Shown piece after piece: positions 42,765-54,448 of a stretch of 64,000 bases of DNA. The notes beneath the pieces are model-generated. The model did not search any database. It saw only the letters and a program-made list of their open reading frames with translations, and was not told where the DNA came from. The translations under genes were made by a program, and so were the position numbers. Every line of letters starts with the position of its first letter. Position 1 is the first letter of the stretch. Origin of the DNA: Mesostigma viride (taxonomy: Eukaryota > Streptophyta > Mesostigmatophyceae > Mesostigmatales > Mesostigmataceae); NCBI GenBank assembly GCA_009746045.1, contig RPFO01002035.1:1-64000 (forward strand), given 5' to 3'.

Positions 42765-43380
42765 AGTTGTATGAGAGTGAATGCCACGAATTCCGCCATG
42801 GTTCTTGCAGGAAGTTGCCTTTATTAATAACAGGAAACACAGACGTAAGTCACGTCACTTCCAAGACTGCACGCAGCACAGGCGACAGGGTCGCAGTGCC
42901 AAGAGAACGTGCACGCAAGAACTAGCGTCCCGGTGCGACCAAGTCACACATATAGGTTGTTAGGGACGCGTCCAAGTATTCAGCTGCACTGTCACAGCTG
43001 AACTGTCAATCAATTGATTACACAGACTCTGGCACGCCTTTGGCGCGGAGATCTATCAATTGTCCATACGGCTAGTCCTGTGGACCTATCCGTACACTAC
43101 TCAGCATCAATTGTCTCATAGGTCCTGGCGCGCTACAGCGCGCCTACCTATCAATTGGCCATCAAGTCCTGTACAAGTCCTGTCAACGTCCTGCGGACTA
43201 TCAAAGTGACACTTGTACATCCTGTGTCCGTACGCGCCCACAGTGGCGCGCCGGGTACTGTCGGCACAGCCTAGGAAACGTCATAACTTTTACGTTCCTT
43301 AACCAAATGAGGCGTTCAAGGTGCCGTTGGAAAGAGCGTAACAATCTCTATCCATCTAACGTAAATCCTTTACGTTAACT
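42765..43380 (-). repeat. B1 5' LTR
   Basis: 616-bp partner of 10262-10877. In element sense the sequence after it starts CGTATTACA, the same in B2, B3 and B4; lacking TGG, it does not look like a standard tRNA-3'-end primer site. Confidence 0.95.
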
Positions 43381-43385
43381 GCCAC

Positions 43386-43642
43386 ACCAGGCGCGACGGC
43401 AGCGGGCGACTGAGGCGCCAAGAATGCCCCGAATGCCGAGGCTAAGGACTAGATCTAGGCCTGCCTTGCAGACACGGTAGCCGCAAGATTGGCAGACTCT
43501 GAACCCACGTACGTCCAGAGGGATAGGAGACGGCTCCACCGACACGCGTCTCGTCGACGCCGACGATGACGGAACAGGGGAATCTACAAACACAAGGATC
43601 TCTACCCTTATTATTCTTTCTAAAAGGTCCTACAAATTGCAT
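43386..43642 (-). pseudogene. Broken unknown ORF, 5' piece
   Basis: Upstream part of the ORF interrupted by B1. Near the insertion the Ala/Pro-rich frame (APQSPAAVAPGV) continues into 10261-9932 after B1 is removed. Upstream, that frame meets stops near 43455; a GTACGT at about 43508-43513 on the minus strand and an AG near 43455 could bound a short intron. The start of the gene is not established. Confidence 0.35.
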
Positions 43643-43826
43643 CTACATCCTTTAAGAGGGAGGGCTAGTAGTAGGAACGGGTTACCAAATCCCGTACCCG
43701 TTTACCGCCCTGGTGAGCAACTAAATCATGCAACTCAACAAGCAAGGAGGAGCTACAGATAGGAGGGACATAAAGGCGCCATTGAGGGGGAGAATCTGTT
43801 AACTGCACATATAAAAAAACACCCAC
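43643..43826. other. Unassigned spacer
   Basis: Between the broken ORF and the 508-bp repeat; nothing recognised. Confidence 0.4.
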
Positions 43827-44334
43827 ATAGGTGCTGAAGCTAAGGTCCATTGGAGTGCCTTCCTACCAGGGAAACAAGTTTATTACAATAAGTGTGTGCA
43901 GGCTTTAACAGTTGAGCCTAGCCACACCCTCAAAATCATTGTACAAGTCATTGTCAAGTTAGGCCAGTTCACCATGCTGGGGCCCAGCACATGCCCCCTT
44001 GGTCCAATCTTGTCCCCAACAGCAGCGAGGGTGGGTGGGTGGGAGCTGCAAAAAGGCCTCCCTACGTTCACCACACCACTCTAAGTACGGTGTGAAAATG
44101 GAAAACAAAGCACATGTCTCAAGGCGCCGCGCCCCCCTCAATCAAGGGCGGGCACGGTTGCCAGTAGGCACTAGTACCGGCGCACCGCCGGTCCCTTTCT
44201 CTCTCTAGTCCTAAGTAACAACAAGCACCTAACATGGTGTAGGTGACGTACGGTAGAGCTACGCTACAGGCGGCAGATCGGCCCCCTTTGAGCCCGCCGC
44301 AACATAACTATAAAATGAGCAGATAGCTCAGAAA
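43827..44334. repeat. 508-bp repeat, first copy
   Basis: Its left 190 bp (43827-44016) recur at 44335-44524 and its right 291 bp (44044-44334) recur at 45865-46158, the latter with a 3-bp insertion. It may be an LTR or another dispersed repeat; no protein code is seen. Confidence 0.8.
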
Positions 44335-45002
44335 ATAGGTGCTGAAGCTAAGGTCCATTGGAGTGCCTTCCTACCAGGGAAACAAGTTTATTACAATAAG
44401 TGTGTGCAGGCTTTAACAGTTGAGCCTAGCCACACCCTCAAAATCATTGTACAAGTCATTGTCAAGTTAGGCCAGTTCACCATGCTGGGGCCCAGCACAT
44501 GCCCCCTTGGTCCAATCTTGTCCCACATCACCATCTCTGGCCACCCAGGCCGTTTCCAGCCCTGGTGGTAGGAACGCAACCACTTGGAATGCTGGGCTCT
44601 TGTTGGCATGATGATGCCCCCCTTCCCGCCCCCGTGTGGCCGCTACGGTCTCCCGGCGGACGCAGGGCGGAGCCACATGCGTTCCCCTTCTTAGAGGGGC
44701 GCATCCCAGTGCTGCCGCTTTAGGACTTATGCCACCTGGGAACGTCTCCAGCTCACCCAACCACCATCACCAGCCCACCGGCAAAGCCGCTGGGATTTCC
44801 CGAGGGTAGAGCCACTGCCACTGGCTCCATTACCCCCCATCGTGGTGATAATGATGGCTGCGGACCTCCTAGCGCCAAGGCTCACCATCGCCATGGTGTC
44901 ACGAGCCTTGGCGCAGCCGCAGCCGAGTGGAGCTTTATTATGGTATATAATGCATTTTCTTAAAACAAAGCCGGACCGCACTGCCGGGTTCCACACGCAC
45001 CC

Positions 45003-45106
45003 CCCCTCGTGGGGGGCGCGTGAAAACGGCAAAGGCAAAGCGGAGCCCGCCGCCTTTGGGCGGGCGTAGCGGAGCCTTGGCGTTTTCACGCGCCCCCCGC
45101 GAGGGG
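45003..45106. repeat. Long GC-rich hairpin
   Basis: Arms 45003-45028 and 45081-45106 pair at 25 of 26 positions (the odd one would be a G-U in RNA), with a 52-bp GC-rich loop. Followed by an A/T run. Confidence 0.8.
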
Positions 45107-45761
45107 AAAATTTTTTTCCAGGCTTGCCAGGCGCTGTAGAATTTCTTAACCAGATTTTTTGTAAGTGCGCATGAATACCCACGGTTTTCCGCAGCTTCCC
45201 ACCTCTCCCTTATCGCCAAGGGCAGAAGGGGCCTGCTCGCCGGAGCGCCGAGAGGGTACAGAGTGCCTGCCGACCTCCCCATGCCGACAGGACCCCCCCC
45301 CGACCCACGGCAGCCGCTGCCTTTGCTGAAAAACTGGGCAATTATGAAGAGCGCGCTCCTCCCACCAAGATTCGCTCCAGCCCCGCATCCTCCCCGAAAC
45401 TCCCGTCTGGCCACAGGCCGAAAGATCGGGTCCGCTGTCAGGCTCCTGGTAGTTATGGGCTACCCTGGCACCCCGCGCTAGCCATTTCCACGTTTAAGGC
45501 AGATTCGCCTCCACCTGTGATTCTTTCCACCGTAGCCGCTGGCCCTGGCCTGTATGGCTCCTTCCCTGACGTTGTCCGACTAAAAAAACGCAGCTTCCCC
45601 AGTGTCAGGAAGCTGCTTGCCGCACCCAGGGGTAGAGGGGAATCGTCAGTGGGCCCAGCGCCGGAAATCACACCCTTTTACTCAAATCGTAGAGCCCCCC
45701 ACCCAACAACCATTACCGTGGCCTGTAACGGTAGGTGGCGATCATAAAGACTTTTATTCCA

Positions 45762-45785
45762 GGCCTCTCCTCGCCCGGAGAGGCC
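45762..45785. repeat. Short perfect hairpin
   Basis: GGCCTCTCC - 6-nt loop TCGCCC - GGAGAGGCC, a 9-bp perfect stem; role unknown. Confidence 0.6.
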
Positions 45786-46084
45786 GATAGCATCGTCTTA
45801 CATTCAGCGCAGCCGCCATAGTGGCCAGCCGACCTTGCCAGCAAATGCTGGGATCAAGTTGCGAAGCTGCAAAAAGGCCTCCCTACGTTCACCACACCAC
45901 TCTAAGTACGGTGTGAAAATGGAAAACAAAGCACATGTCTCAAGGCGCCGCGCCCCCCTCAATCAAGGGCGGGCACGGTTGCCAGTAGGCACTAGTACCG
46001 GCGCACCGCCGGTCCCTTTCTCTCTCTAGTCCTAAGTAACAACAAGCACCTAACATGGTGTAGGTGACGTACGGTAGAGCTACG

Positions 46085-46276
46085 CTACAGGCGGCAGATC
46101 GGCCCCCTTTGAGCCCGCCGCAACATAACTATTATAAAATGAGCAGATAGCTCAGAAACTACAAACTTACAGGGGTATTTACCTAACTGTTGGGGATGGG
46201 AGGCAATAGCAGCTAAAGCTTCCGGCTCAGTGGCCGTAAATCTACTGGTAATGCGTTCGAGATCAGAGGTAGGCAT
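46085..46276 (-). other. Short unassigned ORF
   Basis: 63-aa frame starting MPTSDLERITSRF; partly overlaps the 508-bp repeat. It could be a fragment of a gypsy-type gag or chance; low support. Confidence 0.2.
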
Positions 46277-46342
46277 CGCTACAGAAGTATCTATATCAGG
46301 TTTAAAGAGTATCTATATCATAGGACTTTCCTGACCTAGTCG

Positions 46343-46630
46343 CTATATGGCTAAGCGATATAGAAATTTTATTTTTCCCCTCCCCCCCACAGAGACCACA
46401 GGAAGGGCCTCACACGGGAGAGAGAGTCCTACGTGAGAAAGGAGGTCAGGCATGCGAACAACAGTATGAAAGAGGTAGGCATAATGTTCATCATCCGGTA
46501 GTTCACCATAAGGGGTTACACCAAGGGTGGTAGGAACTAGAGTAGTATTGAGAACATCTAAGTCCTCGAAAAAGGAATAATCTGCGCGGCGGGAGAGGGC
46601 ATCAGGCACTATGTTATCTACACCTTTAAC
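46343..46630 (-). pseudogene. Gypsy post-RNase H linker remnant
   Basis: In the same frame as the RNase H after a stop near 46631. VPDALSRRA is the standard sequence between gypsy RNase H and integrase. The rest is not conserved and the frame runs out near 46343. Confidence 0.7.
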
Positions 46631-47320
46631 CTACTGAAGTTTAAAAGGGGAAAACTGTGCTAAAAACTCCATCCAGCGCGCTTGACGAGGGGTAAGGTTG
46701 GGTTGGGAGAGCAGATGGGTAAGGGGACGATGATCCGTTTGTATAACTAATCTATAAGGATCTAGCTCACAGGGTTCATTCAGACAAACATCAAATTGGG
46801 CACCTTTAAGAAAGTGCTGCCACGCGTGGCAACAATACACCACAGCTAAGAGTTCCTGCTGGTGTACAGGATAGTTACGCTCCGCGGGGAACATTGTCCT
46901 AGAGATATACTCAATTGGCGGTAAGCCCTGACCCTGATCTTGGAGAAGGACGCCCCCTATAGCTACCTTACTAGCGTCTGTAGCTACCACAAAGGGTTTG
47001 GTAGTATCGGGTAGGATGAGTACGGGAGGAGAAAGGAGTAGGGATTTTAAACACTGAAAAGCAGATTGACACTCGCTACTCCAGAGAAAGGGGATATCTT
47101 TCTTTAATAAATGATTGATAGGGGCTGCTATAGTTGCGAAACGAGGGATAAAATGCCTATAGTACGAGGCAATCCCTAAGAAATTACGTACACTTTTAAC
47201 GTCGGTAGGGGTAGGCCAATCCTGAATTGACTTAGTTTTATCCGGGTCGGTAGCGACACCGGCATCTGCCAAACCATGTCCTAAAAAATGGTACACTCCT
47301 ACCAGAACGAACTTTAGCAC
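46631..47320 (-). pseudogene. pol: Gypsy RT thumb/connection and RNase H
   Basis: 229-aa frame. It carries the RT connection (VRNFLGIASYYRHFI) and RNase H motifs: catalytic D in VVATDASKVAIG, E in HQQELLAVV and D in IQTDHRPLTH. Frameshifted relative to the RT at about 47310. Confidence 0.9.
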
Positions 47321-48164
47321 GGCGAGCCCACAAGGAATTTTCAGACATTATTTCTAAGACTTTCTTTAAATCACGTAGGTGCGTTTCAAAATCAGGGGAG
47401 TAAATAAGGATGTCATCTAAGTAAGCCTGAGCACCAGAAGGATCGTGCTCAGCTAAAGAAACAGAGGAGAAGGAAGGATCCTTTAAATCAGAGGACACTT
47501 GGGGAAGGTGAGAATTACCCATAACAGGTCTAAGCACTTCATTCATCAACATTTGAAAAGAGGCAGGAGAATTACAGAGTCCCATAGCCGCTACTCTAAA
47601 CTGATAATGACCAAAAGGGGTAGCAAAGGCGGTTTTATGGCAATCCTCGGGCGCTATACGCAGTTGCCAAAAACCATCCGCACAATCCAGTACAGTGAAA
47701 CAGGTAGAACCTTTAACCTTATTAAATATATCATCAATACGAGGTAGAGGGTATTTAGACTTCACTGTAATATCATTTAACTTCCTATAATCAGTAACTA
47801 AACGAAACTTGCAATTTGGCTTAGGGACTAACAGGACACCAGCTGAGTAGGGGGAGTTACTAGGCTCTATCAATCCTGCTTCTAATAGTGACACTTAAAT
47901 CTGTAACTCGGTAGGGCCCATTCTATACATCGGAGAGTGCGTAGGAACTGCACCGTCCTTAATAACTACACGGTGTAAAACAGAACGAGGAGGAGGATAA
48001 GAAGGAGTCTTTTCTTCAAAAACTTTGGAGGAATCTATCACAGCCATGTATCTTACTATTTCGTTTTCAGTAAATCCCACTCCTATTGTATCCACTGTGT
48101 TTACATCTATATCCACACTATTATTAGTGATAGGTATCTCCTGTACTTCTAACTGAAGGAACAT
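47238..48164 (-). pseudogene. pol: Gypsy RT with one stop
   Basis: One frame with a single TAA at 47895-47897. Motifs: FRLVTDYRKLND, catalytic D in VLDCADGFW, FGHYQFRVAAMGLCNSPASFQ and YLDD in AYLDDILIYS. About 30 extra residues (SHLPQVSSDLKDPSFSS...) stand between the LRPVMG segment and YLDD, where gypsy RTs normally have about ten. Confidence 0.9.
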
Positions 48165-48646
48165 ACATAATAAATATCCATATTCCTTTCAGATCGCAAT
48201 TCATCATTGGACATTAATACTTCAGGTATAGGTCTTACAGGAGGATCAACAGGTGTAGGGGGGGTAATATCTACCAAGGATAAATTTTCCACTCTATAAT
48301 GACGTTCCGGTACCCAGTAAGAGCTATCTGGAAACCAAATGACCATGGTATCATAATTAATAGTAATCTTGTTATCCTGGTGCCAATCTAATCCTAGTAA
48401 TACATCAGCGGTAGTGATAGGGCCTATAGTGGCCGTCAGGTTGACAGTACGTCCTTGTATGACCAGGGGAAGGGATACCGTAACCAGGGAATGACTGGTG
48501 CGACCGTCAGCATAATGGACAGTGACAGGTTTGGTGTGAGGGATAGGGACTAGTCCTAAACGCCTAACTAGGGCCTCGCTCACAAAGGAGCTAGCCGCAC
48601 CGCTATCCACTAACACAGAGACATTCAAAAGTTCATCACCATGCAA
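48149..48646 (-). pseudogene. pro: Gypsy aspartic protease
   Basis: 165-aa frame with DSGA in VLVDSGAASSFVS and the second motif DVLLGLDWH. Out of frame with gag by a 1-nt change near 48643. Confidence 0.9.
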
Positions 48647-49157
48647 GAATTAAGGGGTCTACAACAGCGTGAGGGACGGCTAAGCCACCATTCAAAAACA
48701 TAAGAGGACGAACACGTAAGGGTAGGGATGATTCAGCTCCTACAGAAGTTATAAAGACAGGCAGGCAAAAATTATTATCTGGGGTACTATCTAAGGACCT
48801 GTCTAGGTTACCCCCGGCTGAAAGGCCTACTGTTCCCCCCCCCCCCACATCCATTGGGACTAACCCCGAAGAAGTCCCTGGCGAAAAAGCCACTGCTGGA
48901 GGGTCGCGAGGGAGCGAAGAGGGTGCAGGAGCCTGATTATCATAGGGGAAACCTGAGGGTCCTGTCTGCACAGCATTCAGCCTACTAGGGGTAGCTGAGG
49001 GAATGCGTCCTGGAGTGGGACGAATAGGAGCACGCTGAGGGGTACGAGGAGGGCGAGCATCGGGATGAGGGGGAGAACCAGAAAGGAACTTGGGGCACTC
49101 CGCCTTAAGATGGCCCGCCTCATGACAGTGATAACACGAGATGTGAGACACATCCAA
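48636..49157 (-). pseudogene. gag: Gypsy gag C-terminus with zinc knuckle
   Basis: CYHCHEAGHLKAEC (CX2CX4HX4C) followed by a Pro/Ser-rich linker to the protease. In the same frame as 49203-49532, separated by one TAG. Confidence 0.88.
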
Positions 49158-49202
49158 TGTAGATATATCTGTAACGCAAATATCTAATTCTTCTACATAT
49201 GC

Positions 49203-49869
49203 CTATTCTTCTTCAGGAGTGAGGACAAGGTTATGAACCCTAGTACACAAAGGAGCATGAGCATACATGCAATCCGCAACACGGAGGAGATGGGTAGGAA
49301 GAGGAGTGGTAAAGAAATCTGCTACTCTTAATAGACGCTGTCGCACATGCTTGAGGGGCAGATCAGTGAAATGGTAGGCAGAGAACTGGCGTTTTACCTC
49401 ACGTAATAAGGGTCTACTGAGGCCTTGAAGAAAACGAGCACGTACTTCTGCGCCCGACAAATCCCTAATTCGTACCACCTGTGCATCAAATTCTTTCATA
49501 TACTCCTTAAACGGTTTAGTACCTTGCTGCAAAGTACCAAAGGCTAATCTATCCTGCCAATCTGCATCAGGAGGAACTAAATGGCTCTCGATCTAACCGC
49601 TTAAACAATCCTGCTACTGAGTTAGGGTAGGCATGAGAGGCCAAGGATTCACACTGAATGAGGTTAGCAAGCTCAGGGGTAATACAGGTAGTAAGATAGT
49701 GAGGGTCCTTGGCCAGTTCAGGTTGTGCCACGAGGGTTTGCATCAACCTCGTGGCCTTGTCCGCACTAAAGCGTGGCAGGACGGTCCCTGCGGCCTCGCC
49801 ACTTGGCGTATCTGTGTGTTCGCCCGTGCGGCTCTTTGATGAAGAAGGAGATTCTAAAGTGGCCAGATG
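49203..49869 (-). pseudogene. gag: Gypsy gag N-terminal and capsid region
   Basis: An open stretch from about 49869 to 49575 (LPRFSADKATRLM, TCITPELANLIQ) is followed after a break by a capsid core frame from 49532 (KPFKEYMKEFDAQVVRI). This is typical retrotransposon gag sequence. No clear initiating ATG; the 5' end of the element is lost. Confidence 0.8.
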
Positions 49870-51860
49870 GTAACTAAAACCTCCTTGTAGCGTCTTCGTG
49901 GGTGGCCGTCTTGGAATGGTTGCAACCTGGGCGGTTGTTGTCAGAATGGCGTCAAACCTTGAACATAGGAGGTACCATATGTGCAGAGGTTGGCAGCACG
50001 TGGTTTGGCAAGTTTTTGCATGGTTTGGATGGATAAAGGGGTGTTAGTGTGGTAAGATACACTAAAAAACCTCCCTTAGCTTCGTCACAGGTGGCTACCT
50101 AGGAAATCCATCAACTAGAGCTGCGCTTGTCAGAATGACCTGAAAATTTGGGGCTGCATGTCCCCCACCTGTAGTATTTGGGAATATATGGTGGAGCATG
50201 ATATGATGTGTTTATGATTTGATTTTTCTTTTTTGGATTAAAAAAGTACCTGTTTTGCGGGAAATCCATCAACGTGAGTAAACATGCTTATTTCTTGGTC
50301 CCAACTGGGTAGAATTTCTCAAAAGTGGGGGAACTATGCGGGAGTATATGATTTGTTTGGTCCCAATATGTTTGCCCATTATCCTAGGAAAAATGTGACT
50401 AAAATAGCGTCTTTTTCTATTTATAGCGCGTTACCGGTGTATGGTGGGGGCTAGTACCCCCCCAAGTGGCTGGAAAATTATTTTTTTATCATATTTATGG
50501 TCCCCAATCATCATTGGATTTTTAGCACATGCATAGGTGTGGTTTCCAGAAAAGTGCACTTTAGGCATGTCCCCTCCCCTTAATAGTTTCTCAAATATAT
50601 TTTCCCATGCCTTGATCTGCGCACGTCAAAATGTGCAAAGTATCAATCTAGCTAGGATCGAGAATGCAGCCCATGCATGCGCACAGGTCTACGCTTCACA
50701 AGTTCACATCAGTTGCCAGGTATACATATACACATACACTATAGTGCCCGTACGTGTGCCATCCAGATCGCCTTGTGTGCCATCCGGATTGCCTTGTATT
50801 CCATATAGCTCCATGCATGTCTGTCACGTCCGTGATCATTTACGTCCGTGCACTCGAGAAACGGCTGTTCACTGAATCATTTACGTCCGGTTCAGTTCCG
50901 TTGGTTTGGTTCCGCGGTAGCCGTTTGGCTTGGATTTGTTCAAGCTTGGGTACCGGCCGGTGTAAAGCGCCGCGCCGGATGCTAGTACCCAACTCTACTA
51001 CGACGCTTGTGGCTGAATACTTACTTTTGTAGTATGTTCAGTCTACCGTTGGTAGATATCGGACGGCACTGACTGAGTCATTATGTCATGATGACTGAGC
51101 GTCGCGCGTAATCATTATTGTATTGGCAGCTGCCGTGCAGACTGATTTGATTGATGCGCACACGCGTCGCTCATAGCCTCAGAGAGCGCCAAAGCCTGAA
51201 ATGTGTTGTGGCAAGCAGGCAGGATTGGCAGCTCATATGATTTGCTGTATTGCTGGGAAATGCGCACATAGTTTGGCGCGCACGTATATAGCCAGGTTTG
51301 ACAGCTAGTGCTATGGCGCGGGATTTGCTTGCGTCAGCAGCACTTTTGGAAATAGCTATAAAGGGAACCAGCCTCGGCCATGGAGGTCGTTGTTCGCTCG
51401 TTTCTCTCCCTCACAGCTGGTTTGTTGTTTTCATGGGGATGAAATAGTTCGAGCAGCCCGGAGCAGCCCCCGTGAGTGGTTGCATGCAGTCCATTGCCAC
51501 AATTAAGAATGGATTGACGGAAATGACAATCATGTGTGTAACATTGGGAATGATCAACATGCAGGAAGGGGACAGCCCTGTAATGCCCTAGGCCTGTCAA
51601 TGGCTCAGGCGAGCCAGTAGTAGCTTGAACAGCGGGATGGAATTCCTGAGTACAGCTGCTCTTATAATTTCAACATTACAACTCAACAGTCTTTGATTCG
51701 TCATTGATCTTATTGGAATGGAAAGGTCTAGTTTTGCTTGCTTTGATGATAAAGCATTATCTCAATATGAAATCGGCTCACCGCGGGATTGTCTGTCATG
51801 AAGGTGGCGGTGCCGTGATTAAGATCGACCGCACCTATCATTTTTCACCCTTTTAAAACG
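49870..51860. other. Noncoding, weak internal repeats
   Basis: AT-richer sequence with no recognisable gene. A segment near 49880-49970 and one near 50065-50150 look like diverged copies (ACTAAAAACCTCC..., CTTGTCAGAATG). Short ORFs here lack support. Confidence 0.4.
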
Positions 51861-52240
51861 AGCGAACAACCCTTGGCGGGTTCAGTTCGGCCAGCCTGAG
51901 CATGAGATACCCAAGTTGCTTGCAGGCTCGAGCACTTGGACGAGGATTTAAAAGCTTATCCTGTAAAAAGCTATGAAGAGGATTAGGCTTATCCTTGAAA
52001 AAGCCAGCGAACCACCCTTTGCGGGTTCAGTTCGGCCAGCCTGAGCATGAGATACCCAAGTTGCTTGCAGGGTCGAGCACTTGGATGAGGATTAAGCTTA
52101 TCCTGTAAAAAGCTATGAAGAGGATTAGGCTTATCTTGAAAAAGCCAGCGAACAACCCTTGGCGGGTTCAGTTTGGCCAGCCTGAGCCGGAGATACCCAA
52201 GCTGCTTGCAGGGTCGAGCACTTGGAAGAGGATTAACCCA
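51861..52240. repeat. Tandem repeat of about 141-145 bp, nearly three copies
   Basis: Units start at 51861, 52006 and 52147 with AGCGAAC[AC]ACCCTT; the third is cut short near 52240. The end of each full unit contains the ATGAAGAGGATTAGGCTTAT motif that also forms the array at 54633-54870. Confidence 0.85.
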
Positions 52241-52960
52241 TGGTCCGCCAGCACTTTTTTTGGGTTTGAAAATGAAAAAAATCATAACTCCTAGACCACA
52301 ACTCCAAATAAATACCCTCAACCTAGGTACTAAGAATATCTACACGTCAAGGCATTTGGTTTATCAAGGCATTTGGATAATAATAGCTCCAACCAAAGTT
52401 GGCCAAAAGACGATCGTTTCCGTGCAAGACAAAGTATACCCCCCCATTTTTCTCAGGGGGGTTTCAGAAACCTCAATACCAACATAGGACTAGTTGGATA
52501 GTCCAATGGTGCTTTCCTTTGGTCAAACCACCCGGATACCCCATTTGACATGTATAATTCACGTGTGTACATGTGTGGCTTACGCGCGCGCAAACAGCCA
52601 GCTATGCCATGCTATACAATTATGCAATATAAATGACCACAATAGATTACCAAACCTGCTGGAATCCAAACATTACGCCAACTTGCCTGTTTGGATTGGG
52701 AGAGGAAACTAATGGGTTTTACACAATGCCTTGTGCTTGGCCTTGCTACCCACACACCTTGCAGGTGCTGAAAGAAAGAGAGGTTGAAGACAATTTACGT
52801 GGAAGAATAAATGGCTTTATTAGAATATAATAGTTGGAGAAGAGCTTGAATGGAGGTTGAATGGAGGTACCTGCCCTTAGGGGGCAGTTTCCTTTTATAA
52901 CTTTTAGGCTAGGAAGGATGACATCAGCAATGACATCATCACAGAAGCTTGTAGAAACAT
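52241..52960. other. Noncoding spacer
   Basis: No gene recognised. AATAAATGGCTTTATT near 52807 is a short imperfect palindrome and could be part of a decayed LTR. Confidence 0.35.
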
Positions 52961-53054
52961 CCTAGCATATTCCTAGCATATTCCCAGCATATTCTCAGTA
53001 TATTCCAGGAATATTCCTGGCATATTCTTAGAACATTCCTAGAACATTCTAGAC
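52961..53054. repeat. Minisatellite of 10-12 bp units
   Basis: About eight diverged copies of a CCTAGCATATT-like unit. Confidence 0.75.
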
Positions 53055-54223
53055 ATGATCCAATGAGCTGGCATAATAGCTAGATGCCAAGTGTCTACGT
53101 AATAATGTGCCACATAATAACATGATTAATAAAGTGACACATCTCTTCTCCTTGGAGTGACAAGTGTCATGCAATGAGTCTACCCACTTGTCATCATGTA
53201 AGTGATAACATGTGTCATCATGAGCTGCCAACACTTGTCAGCTCATGGACCAAACACTTGTCCAATAGGCCATAGCACCACTTGTCAATCAAATACGTGA
53301 TGCTACTAGGCTGACTCAGGTTACAAGTCATCCATGTCCAAGTATAGGACTATGGCACATGAATATTGATCAGCTCATTGAGCCCAATTCATCTAGCTTA
53401 TCAAAGCTGTCAAATTCCCAGTCCATATGGAATAAATCCAACAAGAAATAAATCAGGCTGGGATATATTGTGGCCAGGTGGATATAATATCCCTAACATT
53501 GCCATCACTGAACGTTATCCCCCAAAGAAGTGCCACAAATTGTGCACCATAATGGCTAATACCCCTCGATCCTAGAGCAGGCATGGAGAGCTGTTGCAAT
53601 AACCACTATCCTACTCATCAAAAGACATGTAATAAGAACGTACGAGTTTCCCTGCAAACAACGTGCAAACGCATTGCCGTACCTGCCTCGATCATGACCT
53701 GGCCGGGTTCCGCTGGCTGGCATGCTCATACGTCACGTATGCAGCTACTAGTGGGAGAGGTGGCCATAGCCGCTCTATCCATGCATCCGTCATCATTACC
53801 ATGTTGAAGATATGTGCAAAGATGACGTCTAACGCGTCCACGTTCCCATGCAGCAAATGGCGCAGCGGACTTTCGTAAAGACGCGGGAGGCCCAGGCAGA
53901 CGGAAACTCCCAAGAACCAAAGGAAACCGGCGATACCAAACGGGACGTCTCGTCTGACAGTGACTACCAAGACAGAGGTAATAGCCACTGCGTATTTCCT
54001 CAACAGCATAAATCTGATCATAACTTGACGTACCAAAATAATGCATCATCGTTCAGGGGTAATCATCTGAACCATTTCAAGCCGCGGAACACAAAATTGC
54101 CACAAAATGGCACGCTGACAGCCATATCTCGCTATACGCGTGCGCAACGGTAAAAAATGTTAGCAATTAAGTCACGTGACTGCCTGCAAGACAGTGGTGG
54201 TATTTACTGGGCTACGGCGCAAT
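53055..54223. other. No gene recognised
   Basis: Short ORFs on both strands overlap one another and show no family motif. Confidence 0.4.
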
Positions 54224-54448
54224 GTCATTCACGCCTTAAGTTGGGTTCGAGGTTTTTTAGAGGTCAACCCAACTAAGGCGTGAACCCAACTAAGGCGTGA
54301 ATGATTCTACTAAATTCTACTAATTTGAACTAAAGATACTAAAACATACTATTCTGAACTACTTTGAACTTGGAATGCCGAACCCCTATTTGACCCAACT
54401 TAGAGCGTGATCACAACTTAAGCCAACCCAACTTAAGGCGTGAATGAC
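54224..54448. mobile_element. Fold-back (MITE-like) element
   Basis: Perfect 24-bp inverted repeats at 54224-54247 (GTCATTCACGCCTTAAG...) and 54425-54448, with 177 bp between. Extra internal copies of CCAACTAAGGCGTGAA. No coding sequence and no clear target duplication; the superfamily cannot be assigned. Confidence 0.65.

Larger units (their letters stand above)
10262..43380 (-). mobile_element. Element B1: LTR retrotransposon carrying nested insertions
   Basis: Outer 616-bp LTRs at 10262-10877 and 42765-43380, with the 5-bp duplication GCCAC on each side (10257-10261 and 43381-43385). Its own internal sequence is in three pieces: 10878-13355, 36938-38526 and 40216-42764. The first gap is the B2/B3 tandem (duplication CATGA), the second is element D (duplication TTAA). 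Read through the pieces on the minus strand it gives ORF1, gag, UGA, integrase, protease-like, RT and RNase H. The only LTR difference I found by eye is C10642 against T43145. B1 and B4 share an ORF1 and LTR-end subtype distinct from B2/B3. Confidence 0.95.
44335..46158. repeat. 508-bp repeat, second copy with 1.34-kb insert
   Basis: Directly abuts the first copy. Between its two halves lie 44525-45864, replacing a 28-bp spacer (44017-44043) of the first copy. The insert is GC-rich, has no recognisable gene, and carries the hairpins at 45003-45106 and 45762-45785. Confidence 0.7.
46380..49869 (-). mobile_element. Decayed Ty3/gypsy retrotransposon, integrase missing
   Basis: Minus-strand order gag, zinc knuckle, protease, RT, RNase H, then the start of the post-RNase H linker (VPDALSRRADYSF), where similarity stops near 46380. 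No integrase follows. Lesions include TAG near 49203, a shift near 48643, a stop at 47895-47897, a shift near 47310 and a stop near 46631. No LTR pair is clear. It is unlike A, B and C in having canonical gypsy order and a DSGA protease and YLDD RT. Confidence 0.9.
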
